Source: Paracoccus sp. S3-43 (GTDB lineage Bacteria; Pseudomonadota; Alphaproteobacteria; Rhodobacterales; Rhodobacteraceae). Taken from it: a stretch of DNA of 64,000 nucleotides. The position numbers were made by a program, and so were the translations under genes. Positions 9,375 through 18,420 of this stretch are shown here, one piece after another. A model generated the notes under the pieces. That model ran no database searches. It worked only from the letters and a program-made list of their open reading frames with translations, and had not been told where the DNA came from. How positions within the stretch are numbered: position 1 is the stretch's first letter; each line of letters begins with the position of its first letter. Location: positions 2,336,001 to 2,400,000 of the forward strand of contig NZ_CP119082.1 of the NCBI RefSeq assembly GCF_029027965.1, given 5' to 3'.

Positions 9375-10358
9375 ATGAGCGGACTTCTAGCACTTCTGGA
9401 CGATGTGGCCACGATCTCCAAGGTCGCGGCCGCGTCCATCGACGATGTGGCGGGACAGGCGGCCAAGGCCGGGGCCAAGGCGGCGGGGGCGGTGATCGAC
9501 GACGCGGCGGTGACGCCGAAATACGTCCACGGCTTCGATGCCAGCCGCGAGATTCCCATCGTCTGGAAGATCGCGCGGGGGTCGCTGTTCAACAAGCTGG
9601 TGATCCTGCTGCCGGTGGCGCTGCTGCTGTCGGCCTTCGCGCCCTGGGCGATCTCTCCCCTGCTGATGGTGGGGGGCGCCTATCTGTGCTATGAGGGGGC
9701 CGAGAAGATCGCCCATGCGCTTGGCCATGGCGACACGCATGACAGCGCGGAACATGTCCATCCCGATTCGGACGGCGCGGCGCTGGAGGAGGCGCGGGTT
9801 GCGGGCGCGATCAAGACCGACTTCATCCTGTCGGCGGAAATCATGACCATCGCGCTGGCGACCATTCCAGTCGGCGATTCGATCTGGACGAAGGCGCTGA
9901 TCCTGGTCCTGGTGGCGGTGTGCATCACCGCCGCCGTCTATGGCTTCGTGGCGCTGATCGTGAAGGCCGACGACATGGGCGTCCACCTGGCGACGCGGCG
10001 CAACGGCCTGTCCTCGGCCATCGGGCGCGGCATTGTCAAATTCATGCCCGGCTTCATGACGACGCTGACCATTGTCGGCACCGCCGCCATGATCTGGGTC
10101 GGCGGCCAGATCGTGCTGCACGGCTTTGCCGAACTGGGCTGGGCCGGTCCCTATGACTGGATCCACCACCGGGCCGAGGCCGCGGCCCATGCCGTTCCGC
10201 AGGCGGCGGGGACAGTCGCCTGGGTGGTGACGGCGTTTTTCGACGGCATCTTCGGGCTGGTCCTGGGCCTGATCCTGATCCCCGTCATCCACCGCATCAT
10301 CAACCCGGTCTTGCAGGCGACGGTGGTGCCGCTGATGGCGCGGCTGCGCGGGGCGTGA
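9375..10358 (+). CDS. DUF808 (YedI-like) inner-membrane protein
   Basis: This 327-residue protein matches the DUF808/YedI family. It begins with MSGLLALLDDVATISKVAAASIDDVAGQ, an alanine-rich amphipathic start. About six hydrophobic segments follow, from roughly residue 75 to the end, with a His-rich loop between them (ALGHGDTHD near 115-123). The function of the family is unknown; a role in membrane or envelope maintenance is speculative. The gene stands alone between the TTT operon and the ugp operon. The DDVA(T/G) and PKYVHGFDASREIP segments are the most family-specific parts. Confidence 0.82.
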   Translation: MSGLLALLDDVATISKVAAASIDDVAGQAAKAGAKAAGAVIDDAAVTPKYVHGFDASREIPIVWKIARGSLFNKLVILLPVALLLSAFAPWAISPLLMVGGAYLCYEGAEKIAHALGHGDTHDSAEHVHPDSDGAALEEARVAGAIKTDFILSAEIMTIALATIPVGDSIWTKALILVLVAVCITAAVYGFVALIVKADDMGVHLATRRNGLSSAIGRGIVKFMPGFMTTLTIVGTAAMIWVGGQIVLHGFAELGWAGPYDWIHHRAEAAAHAVPQAAGTVAWVVTAFFDGIFGLVLGLILIPVIHRIINPVLQATVVPLMARLRGA

Positions 10359-10435
10359 CCGGCCACGCGACGCAACCGCCTGAAATTATATTAAGGCGGA
10401 CGGCGGCCCGGAAAGATTGACCGGATGGTCAAGGG

Positions 10436-10475
10436 ATGTCACCTTTCCGTCATGCGGATGTTGCGTTTGCGTCAC
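10436..10475 (+). promoter_or_regulatory. Pho box (predicted PhoB site) of the ugp operon
   Basis: Four direct 7-base units are spaced exactly 11 bases apart: ATGTCAC (10436), CCGTCAT (10447), ATGTTGC (10458) and GCGTCAC (10469). The second matches the CTGTCAT half-site consensus at six of seven positions, and the third is degenerate. The 11-base period is the recognised PhoB geometry. The array ends 51 bases before the ugpB start, and ugp operons are classic Pho-regulon members. Phosphate-starvation control is therefore a strong prediction, not a demonstrated fact. Confidence 0.75.
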
Positions 10476-10526
10476 CTCGGCCCGCTAGGCCCGTCGCGAA
10501 CCGCAGCTCCATAAGGGAGGTAAATC

Positions 10527-11840
10527 ATGAACCGACTTATCACGGCGTCCGCGATGGCGCTGATCGCATCGCTGTCGGCGGCGAATGCGCAGACCGAGAT
10601 CCAGTGGTGGCACGCCATGGGCGGCGAGCTGGGCGCCAAGCTGGAAGAGATCACCAAGGGCTTCAACGACAGCCAGGACGAATACACCGTGGTGCCGTCC
10701 TACAAAGGCACCTATCCCGAAACGATGACCGCCGCGATCGCCGCCTTCCGCGCGCAGCAGCAGCCCGCCATCGTCCAGGTGTTCGAGGTCGGAACCGGCA
10801 CCATGATGGCCGCCAAGGGCGCCATCATTCCGGTCCACCAGCTCATGGCCGATAACGAAGTGGCCTTCGATCCGGCCGCCTTCATCCCGGCCGTCGTCGG
10901 CTATTACAGCGACACCGAGGGCAACATGCTGTCGATGCCCTTCAACAGCTCGACCCCGATCCTGTATTACAACAAGACCGTGTTCGAGAAGGCGGGCCTT
11001 GACCCGAACACCCCGCCGAAGACCTGGGCCGAGATGGAGGAGTTCTCGAAGAAGATCATCGACTCGGGCGCGGCGACCTGCGGCTTCACGACCGGCTGGA
11101 TCAGCTGGATCCACACCGAAAACCTGTCCGCTTGGCACAACCAGCCGATCGGCACGGAACAGAACGGCTTCGGCGGCACCTCGGCCCGGCTGACGGTGAA
11201 CGGGCCGGTGCAGGTCAAGCATTGGGAAAACCTCAAGCGTTGGGCCGACGAGGGCGTGTTCAAATACGGCGGTCCGGTCGGCGGCGACAACGCCCCGCCG
11301 ATGTTCTATGCGCAGGACTGCGCGATGATCATGAACAGCTCGGCCAGCCGGGCAGGCGTCGTCGCCAATGCCAAGGACTTCGAACTGGGCTTCGGGATGA
11401 TGCCCTATTACGACGATGTCGAAGGCGCGCCGCAGAACTCCATCATCGGCGGGGCGACGCTGTGGGTGCTGTCGGGCCGCGACGATGCCGAATATGCGGG
11501 CGTCGCCAAGTTCTTCGAATACCTGTCCTCGCCTTCGGTCCAGGCCGACTGGGCGTCCTTCTCGGGCTATCTGCCGATCACGCAGGCGGCCACCGAGGAG
11601 ATGGCGGGCTTCTTCGCCGAAAACCCCGGCGCCGATACCGGCATCCGCCAGATGACCCTGAACGAGCCGACCGAGAATTCCAAGGGCCTGCGCTTCGGCA
11701 ATTATGTCCAGATCCGCGGCATCATCGACGAGGAGTTCGAGCAGGTGCTGTCGGGGTCCAAGGATGCCCAAGCAGCGCTTGATTCCGTGGTCGAGCGCGG
11801 CAACGCGCTGCTGGAAGAGTTCCAGGCGCAGAACCAGTAA
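10527..11840 (+). CDS. ugpB: Glycerol-3-phosphate-binding protein UgpB
   Basis: A 437-residue periplasmic binding protein for sn-glycerol-3-phosphate or glycerophosphodiesters. Residues 1-21 form a signal peptide ending at NAQ. TEIQWWHAMGGELG follows; this WWHAMGG start is highly typical of UgpB. Further family segments are FEVGTGTMMAAKGAI and SFSGYLPIT. The ribosome binding site AAGGGAGG lies just before ATG 10527. The gene heads ugpBAEC behind a Pho box, giving uptake of organic phosphate esters as phosphorus (and carbon) source. The related polyol-type ABC binding proteins lack the WWHAMGG motif, so the assignment is firm. Confidence 0.93.
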   Translation: MNRLITASAMALIASLSAANAQTEIQWWHAMGGELGAKLEEITKGFNDSQDEYTVVPSYKGTYPETMTAAIAAFRAQQQPAIVQVFEVGTGTMMAAKGAIIPVHQLMADNEVAFDPAAFIPAVVGYYSDTEGNMLSMPFNSSTPILYYNKTVFEKAGLDPNTPPKTWAEMEEFSKKIIDSGAATCGFTTGWISWIHTENLSAWHNQPIGTEQNGFGGTSARLTVNGPVQVKHWENLKRWADEGVFKYGGPVGGDNAPPMFYAQDCAMIMNSSASRAGVVANAKDFELGFGMMPYYDDVEGAPQNSIIGGATLWVLSGRDDAEYAGVAKFFEYLSSPSVQADWASFSGYLPITQAATEEMAGFFAENPGADTGIRQMTLNEPTENSKGLRFGNYVQIRGIIDEEFEQVLSGSKDAQAALDSVVERGNALLEEFQAQNQ

Positions 11841-11892
11841 CCGGCACGGGGCCGCGCATCGTCGCGGCCCCGTCCCCTGACAAGGCGGGCCC

Positions 11893-12771
11893 ATGAAGCG
11901 CACGATCTTCCGCAACCAGCTTCTGCCCTGGCTTCTGCTGGCGCCGCAGCTTGCGATCACCTTCGTGTTCTTCCTGTGGCCCGCCGCCCAGGCCATCCGG
12001 CAAAGCGTCCTGCGCCAGGACGCCTTCGGCATCAGCACGCAATTCGTCGGGATGGCGAACTTCAGGGCGCTGTGGAACAGCGCGGAATACCTGAATTCGT
12101 TGCAGGTCACGGCGGTCTTCGCCGTGTCGGTCACGATCCTGTCGATGGGGTTTTCGCTGCTGCTGGCGGTGGCCGTGGACCGGATGATCCGGTCGTCCAG
12201 CCTGTATACGACGCTGCTGGTCTGGCCCTATGCGGTGGCCCCGGCGGTGGCGGGGATCCTGTGGTGGTTCATCTTCAACCCGACCATCGGCGTCATGCCC
12301 TATGTGCTGGCGATGGTCGGCTATGACTGGAACCATATCGGTTCGAAGACGGACGCGATGATTCTGGTGGTGATCGCATCCGCCTGGAAGCAGATCAGCT
12401 ATAACTTCCTGTTCTTCGTGGCGGGCCTGCAATCCATCCCGGCATCCCTGCGCGAGGCCGCCGCCATCGACGGCGCGGGTCCGGTGCGCCGCTTCTTCGA
12501 CATCACCCTGCCGCTGATCTCTCCGACGACGTTCTTCCTGCTGGTCGTGAACATCGTCTATGCGATGTTCGACACCTTCGCCGTGATCGACGCCACGACC
12601 GAGGGCGGCCCGGCCCAGGCCACCAACATCCTGGTCTACAAGGTCTATTTCGACGGCTTCGTGGGCCAGAACATGGGATCGTCGGCGGCGCAGTCGGTGG
12701 TGCTGATGCTGATCGTGATCGCGCTGACGGTGATCCAGTTCCGCTGGGTCGAAAAGAAGGTCGCCTATTGA
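11893..12771 (+). CDS. ugpA: Glycerol-3-phosphate ABC permease UgpA
   Basis: A 292-residue inner-membrane permease of the MalFG type with six hydrophobic helices. The EAA loop that contacts the ATPase is seen as [22 protein letters not shown] near residues 192-213. The N-terminus ([24 protein letters not shown]) is the standard UgpA first helix. Its TGA stop shares its last base with the ugpE ATG, so the two are translationally coupled. It pairs with UgpE to form the channel. Confidence 0.93.
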   Translation: MKRTIFRNQLLPWLLLAPQLAITFVFFLWPAAQAIRQSVLRQDAFGISTQFVGMANFRALWNSAEYLNSLQVTAVFAVSVTILSMGFSLLLAVAVDRMIRSSSLYTTLLVWPYAVAPAVAGILWWFIFNPTIGVMPYVLAMVGYDWNHIGSKTDAMILVVIASAWKQISYNFLFFVAGLQSIPASLREAAAIDGAGPVRRFFDITLPLISPTTFFLLVVNIVYAMFDTFAVIDATTEGGPAQATNILVYKVYFDGFVGQNMGSSAAQSVVLMLIVIALTVIQFRWVEKKVAY

Positions 12772-13619
12772 TGATCGAGAACCGCCCCGGCCTGAACCTG
12801 CTGGCGCATCTGACGCTGATGCTGGGGGTCGTCATCGTCGCCCTGCCCGTCTGGGTGGCTTTCGTCGCCTCGACCCATACCGCGACCGACTTCATGTCGG
12901 GGACCATCCCGATGTGGCCCGGCCCGCATCTGCTGGAAAACTATGCCCGGATGCTGGATTCGGGCGTTTCCACCAGCGGCACGCCGCCGGTCGGCACGAT
13001 GATGCTGAACAGCCTGATCATGGCGCTGCTGATCGCCTGCGGCAAGATCGCGATCTCGATCACCTCGGCCTTCGCCATCGTCTATTTCCGCTTTCCGCTG
13101 CGGCAACTGGCCTTCTGGTGCATCTTCATCACCCTGATGCTGCCGGTCGAGGTGCGCATCGTCCCGACCTTCCAGGTGGTCGCCGACCTGGGGATGCTGA
13201 ACAGCTATGCCGGGCTGTCGGTGCCGCTGATCGCATCGGCCACCGCGACCTTCCTGTTCCGCCAGGTGTTCCTGACCATCCCCGACGAGTTGACCGAGGC
13301 CGCCCGCATCGACGGCGCGGGCCCGATGAAATTCTTCCGCGACATCCTGATCCCGCTGTCGCGCACCAATATCGCGGCGCTGTTCGTGATCCTGTTCATC
13401 TATGGGTGGAACCAGTATCTGTGGCCGCTGCTGATCACCACCAGCAGCGATTACTATACCATCGTCGCGGGCATCAAGCGGATGGCGGATGCGGTGGACG
13501 GGCTGCCGCAATGGCATCTGGTGATGGCGACGGCGATGCTGGCGATGCTGCCCCCGGTCGCGGTGGTGATCGGGATGCAGCGCCTGTTCGTCAAAGGTCT
13601 TGTCGAGACGGAGAAGTAA
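12771..13619 (+). CDS. ugpE: Glycerol-3-phosphate ABC permease UgpE
   Basis: A 282-residue partner permease of UgpA. Six helices are visible, with the EAA loop LTEAARIDGAGPMKFFRDILIP near residues 176-197. The ATG at 12771 overlaps the ugpA stop by one base (TGATG); an in-frame TTG just upstream at 12768 is less likely. The C-terminal half contains the LFIYGWNQYLWPLL segment typical of UgpE. The ugpC start lies 3 bases after its stop. Confidence 0.93.
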   Translation: MIENRPGLNLLAHLTLMLGVVIVALPVWVAFVASTHTATDFMSGTIPMWPGPHLLENYARMLDSGVSTSGTPPVGTMMLNSLIMALLIACGKIAISITSAFAIVYFRFPLRQLAFWCIFITLMLPVEVRIVPTFQVVADLGMLNSYAGLSVPLIASATATFLFRQVFLTIPDELTEAARIDGAGPMKFFRDILIPLSRTNIAALFVILFIYGWNQYLWPLLITTSSDYYTIVAGIKRMADAVDGLPQWHLVMATAMLAMLPPVAVVIGMQRLFVKGLVETEK

Positions 13620-13622
13620 GAC

Positions 13623-14630
13623 ATGGCATCCATCACCCTCGACAAGGTCGGCAAGATCTATCCCGGCGGCACCCGCGCCGTGGGCGACGTGTCCATCGAC
13701 ATCGCGGACGGCGAATTCATCGTGCTGGTCGGCCCGTCCGGCTGCGGCAAGTCCACGCTGCTGCGGATGATCGCCGGGCTGGAAGGCATCAGCGAAGGCA
13801 CGGTCCGCATCGGCGACCAGGTGGTCAACGACATCGAGCCCGCCGACCGCGACATCGCCATGGTGTTCCAGAATTACGCGCTCTATCCGCATATGTCGGT
13901 GCGCCAGAACCTGGCCTACGGGTTGAAGAACCGCCGCACGCCGCGCGCGGAAATCGACCGCCGCGTGGCCCAAGCGGCCGAGATCCTGCAAATCGGCCCC
14001 TATCTGGACCGCAAGCCCCGTGCCCTGTCGGGTGGCCAGCGTCAGCGCGTCGCCATGGGCCGCGCCATCGTCCGCGACCCCGCCGCCTTTCTGTTCGACG
14101 AGCCGCTGTCGAACCTGGACGCCAAGCTGCGCGTGACCATGCGGCTGGAGATCAAGGATTTGCAGCGCCGCCTGCGCACGACCTCGATCTATGTCACGCA
14201 TGACCAGCTCGAGGCGATGACCCTGGCTGACCGGCTGGTGGTGCTGAACGCGGGCCGGATCGAACAGATCGGCACCCCGCTCGAGGTCTATCGCAAGCCC
14301 GCCTCGACCTTCGTCGCGGGCTTCATCGGCAGCCCGGCCATGAACCTGATCAGCAATCGCGCGGTCCCGCACCTGCCCGGCACGGCCCATGCCGGAACCA
14401 TCGGCATCCGCCCCGAGGATCTGACCCCCGCCCCGGACGGACCCATCGAGATGGAGGTTCTGGCGGTCGAGGAACTGGGCGCGCAACGCCTGGTCCACGG
14501 CCAGACCGGGGGCGAGCGGCTGACGGTGACGCTGCCCTCGGGGACCGAACTGCCGGATAGCCTGCGCCTGGCCTGGCGCCCCGGATCGCTGCACCTGTTT
14601 CAGGCGGAAAGCGGGCGCCGCATCGACTGA
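13623..14630 (+). CDS. ugpC: Glycerol-3-phosphate ABC transporter ATPase UgpC
   Basis: A 335-residue ATPase that powers UgpAE. It has the Walker [10 protein letters not shown] near residue 38, Q-loop [13 protein letters not shown], signature [14 protein letters not shown] and Walker [17 protein letters not shown]-terminal regulatory (TOBE/OB) domain follows from about residue 240, as in MalK-type ATPases. The [10 protein letters not shown] segment is typical of that domain. In other species UgpC also serves other sugar transporters, but here it is the last gene of a complete ugp operon. No terminator is obvious after it, and 68 bases separate it from the next gene. Confidence 0.93.
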   Translation: MASITLDKVGKIYPGGTRAVGDVSIDIADGEFIVLVGPSGCGKSTLLRMIAGLEGISEGTVRIGDQVVNDIEPADRDIAMVFQNYALYPHMSVRQNLAYGLKNRRTPRAEIDRRVAQAAEILQIGPYLDRKPRALSGGQRQRVAMGRAIVRDPAAFLFDEPLSNLDAKLRVTMRLEIKDLQRRLRTTSIYVTHDQLEAMTLADRLVVLNAGRIEQIGTPLEVYRKPASTFVAGFIGSPAMNLISNRAVPHLPGTAHAGTIGIRPEDLTPAPDGPIEMEVLAVEELGAQRLVHGQTGGERLTVTLPSGTELPDSLRLAWRPGSLHLFQAESGRRID

Positions 14631-14631
14631 T

Positions 14632-14646
14632 GTTCCTATTTCGTTC
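14632..14646 (+). promoter_or_regulatory. SOS-box-like site (GTTC-N7-GTTC) before the M4 protease gene
   Basis: GTTC at 14632 and GTTC at 14643 are separated by seven bases (CTATTTC), and a third GTTC follows at 14649. This is the exact layout of the alphaproteobacterial LexA box and matches the box upstream of recA in this same window in length and pyrimidine-rich spacer. It lies between ugpC and the protease gene, 52 bases before the protease ATG, with a possible -10 (TATTCT) at 14662. LexA control is an inference. Confidence 0.6.
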
Positions 14647-14698
14647 ATGTTCGGCCCGTGCTATTCTGGGATGAATCTTCCAGGACGGGATTCGCCTC

Positions 14699-15799
14699 AT
14701 GTGCTTTTCGCTGACCGGTTCGCAGCACCCTTCGATCCAGTGCATCGTGCCGCCCTATATGCTGCGGGTGCTGGTCCTGCGCGGCGATGCCAGGATGGCG
14801 GAAATGGCGCGCACGCTGCTGAAGCAGACCGAAAAGCTGCGCGAGGAACGGGCGGAATTCACCCGCGCGGGCCTGCCCCCGGCCGAGGCCCCCGGCGGCG
14901 CCTATGCCTCCACGGCCGTCACCCCGGCCGAGGATCTGTGCTGCCCCGACCGCCGCATCCATGACGGCCAGTTCCGCGCCGCCCTGCCCGGCAAGCTGAT
15001 CCGGTCGGAAGGCCAGGATCCCACGGGCATCGCGGATGCCGACACGGCCTATGACGCGGCGGGCCAGGTTTTCTCGCTGTTTGCCGAGGAATACGGCCGC
15101 AATTCCCTGGACGGCGCGGGAATGCCGCTGGTCGCCACCGTCCACCACCGGCGCGATTACAACAACGCCTTCTGGAACGGCGAACAGATGGCCTATGGCA
15201 CCGGCGACGGCAAGGTGTTCCGCACCTTCCTGGAACTGTCGGTGATCGGGCACGAGATGGCGCATGGCGTCATCCAGCATTCCGGCGGGCTGATCTATGA
15301 AAACCAGTCCGGCGCGCTGAACGAAAGCATCGCCGACGTGTTCGGCTCGCTCGCGCTGCAACGGGCGCTTGGGCAAGAGGCTCATCAGGCCGACTGGCTG
15401 GTCGGGCGCGGCATCCTCGGCCCCGGCATCAACGGCGCGGCGCTGCGCAGCATGAAGGCGCCGGGCACCGCCTATTCCGACGACCTGCTGGGCGTGGATC
15501 CGCAGCCCTGGCACATGGATCATTTCGTGGCGACCAGCGACGACAACGGCGGGGTGCATATCAATTCCGGCATCCCCAACCACGCCTTCTATCTGTTCTG
15601 CGCCTATCTGGGCGGGCGGGCCTGGGAACTGCCGGGGCGGGTCTGGTATCGCGCGCTTCAGACCCTGAACAACCCGATGGCCAGCTTTTCCGACTGGGCC
15701 GACCAGACCATGGACGCCGCCATCGAACTGACCAGCCGCGGCAGCTATGAGGCGGTGATGCTGCGCCGCGCCTGGAAACTTGTGGGAATCGCCATCTGA
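14699..15799 (+). CDS. Protealysin-like M4 metallopeptidase
   Basis: A 366-residue zinc protease of the thermolysin (M4) family, protealysin subgroup. No signal peptide is present. The short N-terminal propeptide carries the PPYML motif (18-22) that marks protealysin-like precursors. Zinc ligands are in HEMAH (185-189), with the distal glutamate E209 in ALNESIADVFG; GGVHINSG supplies the transition-state histidine H287. The catalytic domain appears complete. Protealysins of Serratia are cytoplasmic or released without a Sec signal and cleave actin and OmpX in host-interaction studies. The gene stands directly upstream of an emfourin-type inhibitor. A GTTC-N7-GTTC box precedes it. Physiological substrate here is unknown. 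Confidence 0.92.
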   Translation: MCFSLTGSQHPSIQCIVPPYMLRVLVLRGDARMAEMARTLLKQTEKLREERAEFTRAGLPPAEAPGGAYASTAVTPAEDLCCPDRRIHDGQFRAALPGKLIRSEGQDPTGIADADTAYDAAGQVFSLFAEEYGRNSLDGAGMPLVATVHHRRDYNNAFWNGEQMAYGTGDGKVFRTFLELSVIGHEMAHGVIQHSGGLIYENQSGALNESIADVFGSLALQRALGQEAHQADWLVGRGILGPGINGAALRSMKAPGTAYSDDLLGVDPQPWHMDHFVATSDDNGGVHINSGIPNHAFYLFCAYLGGRAWELPGRVWYRALQTLNNPMASFSDWADQTMDAAIELTSRGSYEAVMLRRAWKLVGIAI

Positions 15800-15833
15800 C
15801 CCTAGATTTCCCGCATCAGCGGGGAATCCGGCC

Positions 15834-16115
15834 ATGATCATCGAAATCGCGGCGCAGGGCGGCTTTGGCGGCATCGCCGCCGCCAACCTGCACAAGACCA
15901 TCGACGTGGCGGACCAGCCCGAACAGATGCGCCAGGAACTGTGCCACGCGTTCGAGCCTGACGAACTCGCCCGCCTGGCCAGCCAGCCCTGCGGCGACTG
16001 CGCCGACCGGCTGACCTATCGGATCACCGTAACCGAGGATCGCCGGACCCGCAGCTTCACCCTGCGCGAACAGCAGATCCCGCCCGACATGCTGGACCTG
16101 ATCGACCAGATGTAG
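15834..16115 (+). CDS. Emfourin-type inhibitor of M4 protease
   Basis: A 93-residue acidic protein beginning MIIEIAAQGGFGGI, 34 bases after the protease stop. Small proteins of this kind, encoded directly behind protealysin-like genes, are known as emfourins and inhibit the neighbouring M4 enzyme. The GGFGGI start, a central CGDCADRLTYRI strand and a DLIDQM end fit that family. The frame is open further upstream into the protease gene, but ATG 15834 is the first start outside it. The role is assigned from position and short motifs; inhibition of the neighbour has not been shown for this pair. Confidence 0.78.
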   Translation: MIIEIAAQGGFGGIAAANLHKTIDVADQPEQMRQELCHAFEPDELARLASQPCGDCADRLTYRITVTEDRRTRSFTLREQQIPPDMLDLIDQM

Positions 16116-16127
16116 GACGGCGCCCCT

Positions 16128-16187
16128 TCATCTTGGCACAAATATCCCACGGGGGTCCGGGGGTGTGAAACCCCCGGCTTTGACCTC
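16128..16187. repeat. Dispersed intergenic repeat, copy 1
   Basis: The gap between the convergent emfourin and DUF475 genes holds the core CAAATATCCCACGGGGG and then a hairpin (CCGGGGG ... CCCCCGG, 16156-16174). Related cores follow gene ends near 38130 and 42472, so this looks like a dispersed 3'-end element of the family. It may act as a bidirectional terminator. Confidence 0.5.
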
Positions 16188-17244
16188 AGCGATGCGCCCC
16201 ACGCTTGTGGCGGCGGTTCCACATCACCGAATTGACGAAGGCCGCCCCGATGAAGACCGCGCCCAGCATTCCGGTCACGACCTCGGGCAGATGCCACATG
16301 GTCTGGCCGAACATGATGATCGACAGGATCAGGATCGACCAGAAGGCGCCGTGTTCCAGGTAACGGAATTCGGCCAGCGTGCCGCGTTCGACCAGCATCA
16401 CCGTCATCGACCGCACATACATCGCCCCGATGCCCAGGCCGATGGCGATCAGGAACAGGTTCTGAGTCAGGGCGAAGGCGCCGATCACGCCGTCAAAGCT
16501 GAAGGACGCGTCCAGAACTTCCAGATACAGGAACCCGCCCAGCCCCGCCTGGGCGGTGCTGTGGGACCGCTCTTGCGCCTCGCCCCAGCGGTCCAGCACA
16601 TGGCCGAGCGCGTCCACCGCCAGGAAGGTCACGATCCCCCACATGGCGCTGAACATGAACAGGTGTTCGTCGCGCACCGGCAGCAGCCAGACGAAGACCA
16701 GGATGATGACCAGCACGAAGCCCACCTCCATCCCGCGCACCGATCCGCAGGCGCGCAGCGCGCGTTCGACCTTGCCGATCCAGTCGACCTCCTTGGACTG
16801 GTCGAAGAAGAAGGTCAGCGCGACCAGCATCAGGAAGGCGCCGCCGAAGGCCGCGATGGGCAGATGCGCCTCTTTGATCAGGCGGGAATATTCCTGGGGG
16901 TTGGTGGCGGCCAGCCTGATCGCGGCCCAGGGCCCGATCCCGGCGGCGATCACCACGATCAGCAGCGGAAAGATGACCCGCATCCCGAAGACCGCGATGA
17001 GGATCCCCCAGGTCAGGAAGCGGCGCTGCCAGGCGGGGGCCATTTCCTTCAGCTTGTTGGCATTGACGATGGCGTTGTCGAAGGACAGCGAGATTTCCAG
17101 GATCGCCAGCACCACCGCGATCATCAGGAAGGACACCGCGCCCGAGGCGCTGCCGGTAAAGCGATAACCCAGCCAGGCGGCCAGGACGACGCCCGTCGCC
17201 GTGGCGATGAATGGCCCACGAAGATAGGACAAGGACGAACGCAT
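16186..17244 (-). CDS. DUF475 integral membrane protein (TerC-like)
   Basis: A 352-residue membrane protein with about nine hydrophobic segments. The pair ILEISLSFDNAIVNANKLKEM (about 50-70) and a later DASFSFDGVIGAFALT segment each carry the SFD(N/G) motif shared with TerC-type proteins, which are linked to metal and tellurite resistance. Start 17244 is preceded by a strong G-rich ribosome binding site (AAAGGGGGGAAACCC). A longer open frame exists but is proline-rich and unlike a protein. The neighbouring upstream gene is a CorA metal transporter on the same strand. A role in metal ion homeostasis is plausible but unproven. Confidence 0.8.
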   Translation of the reverse strand: MRSSLSYLRGPFIATATGVVLAAWLGYRFTGSASGAVSFLMIAVVLAILEISLSFDNAIVNANKLKEMAPAWQRRFLTWGILIAVFGMRVIFPLLIVVIAAGIGPWAAIRLAATNPQEYSRLIKEAHLPIAAFGGAFLMLVALTFFFDQSKEVDWIGKVERALRACGSVRGMEVGFVLVIILVFVWLLPVRDEHLFMFSAMWGIVTFLAVDALGHVLDRWGEAQERSHSTAQAGLGGFLYLEVLDASFSFDGVIGAFALTQNLFLIAIGLGIGAMYVRSMTVMLVERGTLAEFRYLEHGAFWSILILSIIMFGQTMWHLPEVVTGMLGAVFIGAAFVNSVMWNRRHKRGAHR

Positions 17245-17327
17245 CGGGTTTCCCCCCTTTACGGACCGACCAATAGGCGGCTGGGGCTGGGGCGGCAAGG
17301 GCCTTTGCGCCGCCGGGGCTTCCGCCC

Positions 17328-18290
17328 CTACAGCCAGCGCTTCCATCGCAGCACCAGCCAGGTCGCCACCGCCGTCCCCGCCATCAGCAACAGCGCCATG
17401 GGATAGCCCCAGGTCTCGTCCAGTTCCGGCATCATCTCGAAGTTCATGCCATAGATGCTGGCGATCAGCGTCGGCGGCAGGAACAGCGCGGCCACCACCG
17501 ACAGGATACGCACGGTGTTGTTCTGTTCCAGGTTGATCATGCCCAGCGTCGTATCCACCGCCAGGCTGACCCGAGACCCCAGGAAATCGGCATGGACCTC
17601 CAACGCCTGGACATCACGCAACTGGCCCTTGACCACCGGGCGCAGCCGCCCGGATTCGGGCTGTTCGTCGATGGTCGCGATATAGAAGGCCAGCATCCGC
17701 TCGATGGTCAGAAGCGACAGCCGCACGCGGGCCATGGCCTCGGCCTCGCGGCCCACCTGGCGCAGCGCGGCTTGCAGCCGGTCGCCCTGGCCGCGCGCGC
17801 TGCGGGTCTCGAAGATCGAGATGGTCGCCTCGTCCAGCAGCCGGCCCGATCCTTCCAGGATGTCGGCCAGCCGGGCGATGATCTCCTCGGCCAGGCCCAG
17901 GAACAGGCGGTGAGAGGTCGAACAGCCCAGCGTCGATCGTTCGCCGCGTTCGGGATAGGTCAGGAAGGGGCGCGGCGAATGGTGCCGCACCGTGACCAGC
18001 CGCCCCGGCGACAGGATGAAGCTGACCGGCATCGTCACGCGGTCGCCGTCGCCCCGTTCCCCCGGCAGGACGGCGGTCATGTAGTCCATCCCCTCCTCTC
18101 GATACAGGCGGTTCGAGATCTCGATCTCTTCCATGTCTGCCAGGGTGGGAACGTCCACGCCCAGTTCGCGCAGCAGCGCGGTTTCCTGCTTGCCGGGCGC
18201 GATCAGGTCGATCCAGATCGCCTCGGCCAAGAGGGCGTCCTTGTCCTGCCGGACGATGCGCCCGTTGCGGATGACATAGGAATACATCAT
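17328..18290 (-). CDS. corA: CorA-family magnesium/cobalt transporter
   Basis: A 320-residue CorA-like channel for divalent cations. The hallmark YGMN motif is seen as SIYGMNFEMMPEL near residue 280, at the end of the first of two C-terminal helices, followed by the MALLLMAGTAVATWLVLRW helix. The large N-terminal cytosolic domain and long coiled-coil stalk are present. Length is normal for the family. The start is one of two adjacent methionines at 18290/18287. It lies upstream of DUF475 on the same strand with an 83-base gap. Ion preference (Mg, Co, Ni or Zn) cannot be told. Confidence 0.9.
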   Translation of the reverse strand: MMYSYVIRNGRIVRQDKDALLAEAIWIDLIAPGKQETALLRELGVDVPTLADMEEIEISNRLYREEGMDYMTAVLPGERGDGDRVTMPVSFILSPGRLVTVRHHSPRPFLTYPERGERSTLGCSTSHRLFLGLAEEIIARLADILEGSGRLLDEATISIFETRSARGQGDRLQAALRQVGREAEAMARVRLSLLTIERMLAFYIATIDEQPESGRLRPVVKGQLRDVQALEVHADFLGSRVSLAVDTTLGMINLEQNNTVRILSVVAALFLPPTLIASIYGMNFEMMPELDETWGYPMALLLMAGTAVATWLVLRWKRWL

Positions 18291-18352
18291 GGCGGCGCTC
18301 CCGATCCTGGCCCGATCCGGGCAAACACCGCCTTGGTAGCCTGCCGCCAGCC

Positions 18353-18383
18353 AAAGAAAAAGGGTGCCCGGAAGGCACCCTTT
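18353..18383 (-). terminator. Rho-independent terminator after csbD
   Basis: A 10-bp perfect stem (18359-18368 with 18374-18383, AAAGGGTGCC and complement) has a 5-base loop. Read on the minus strand it is followed by TTTTCTTTGG. It lies 38 bases after the csbD stop and ends that transcript before corA. Confidence 0.85.
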
Positions 18384-18420
18384 CCCGTTCGGCCCGTGGC
18401 CGCCGTGGCCCGTCGCCGCC

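Noticed and set aside
10417..10432. TTGACC-GGAT-GGTCAA inverted repeat as an operator of the ugp operon
   Set aside because: It could be a regulator site, but it overlaps possible promoter sequence and has no recognised consensus. The adjacent Pho box explains the control better.
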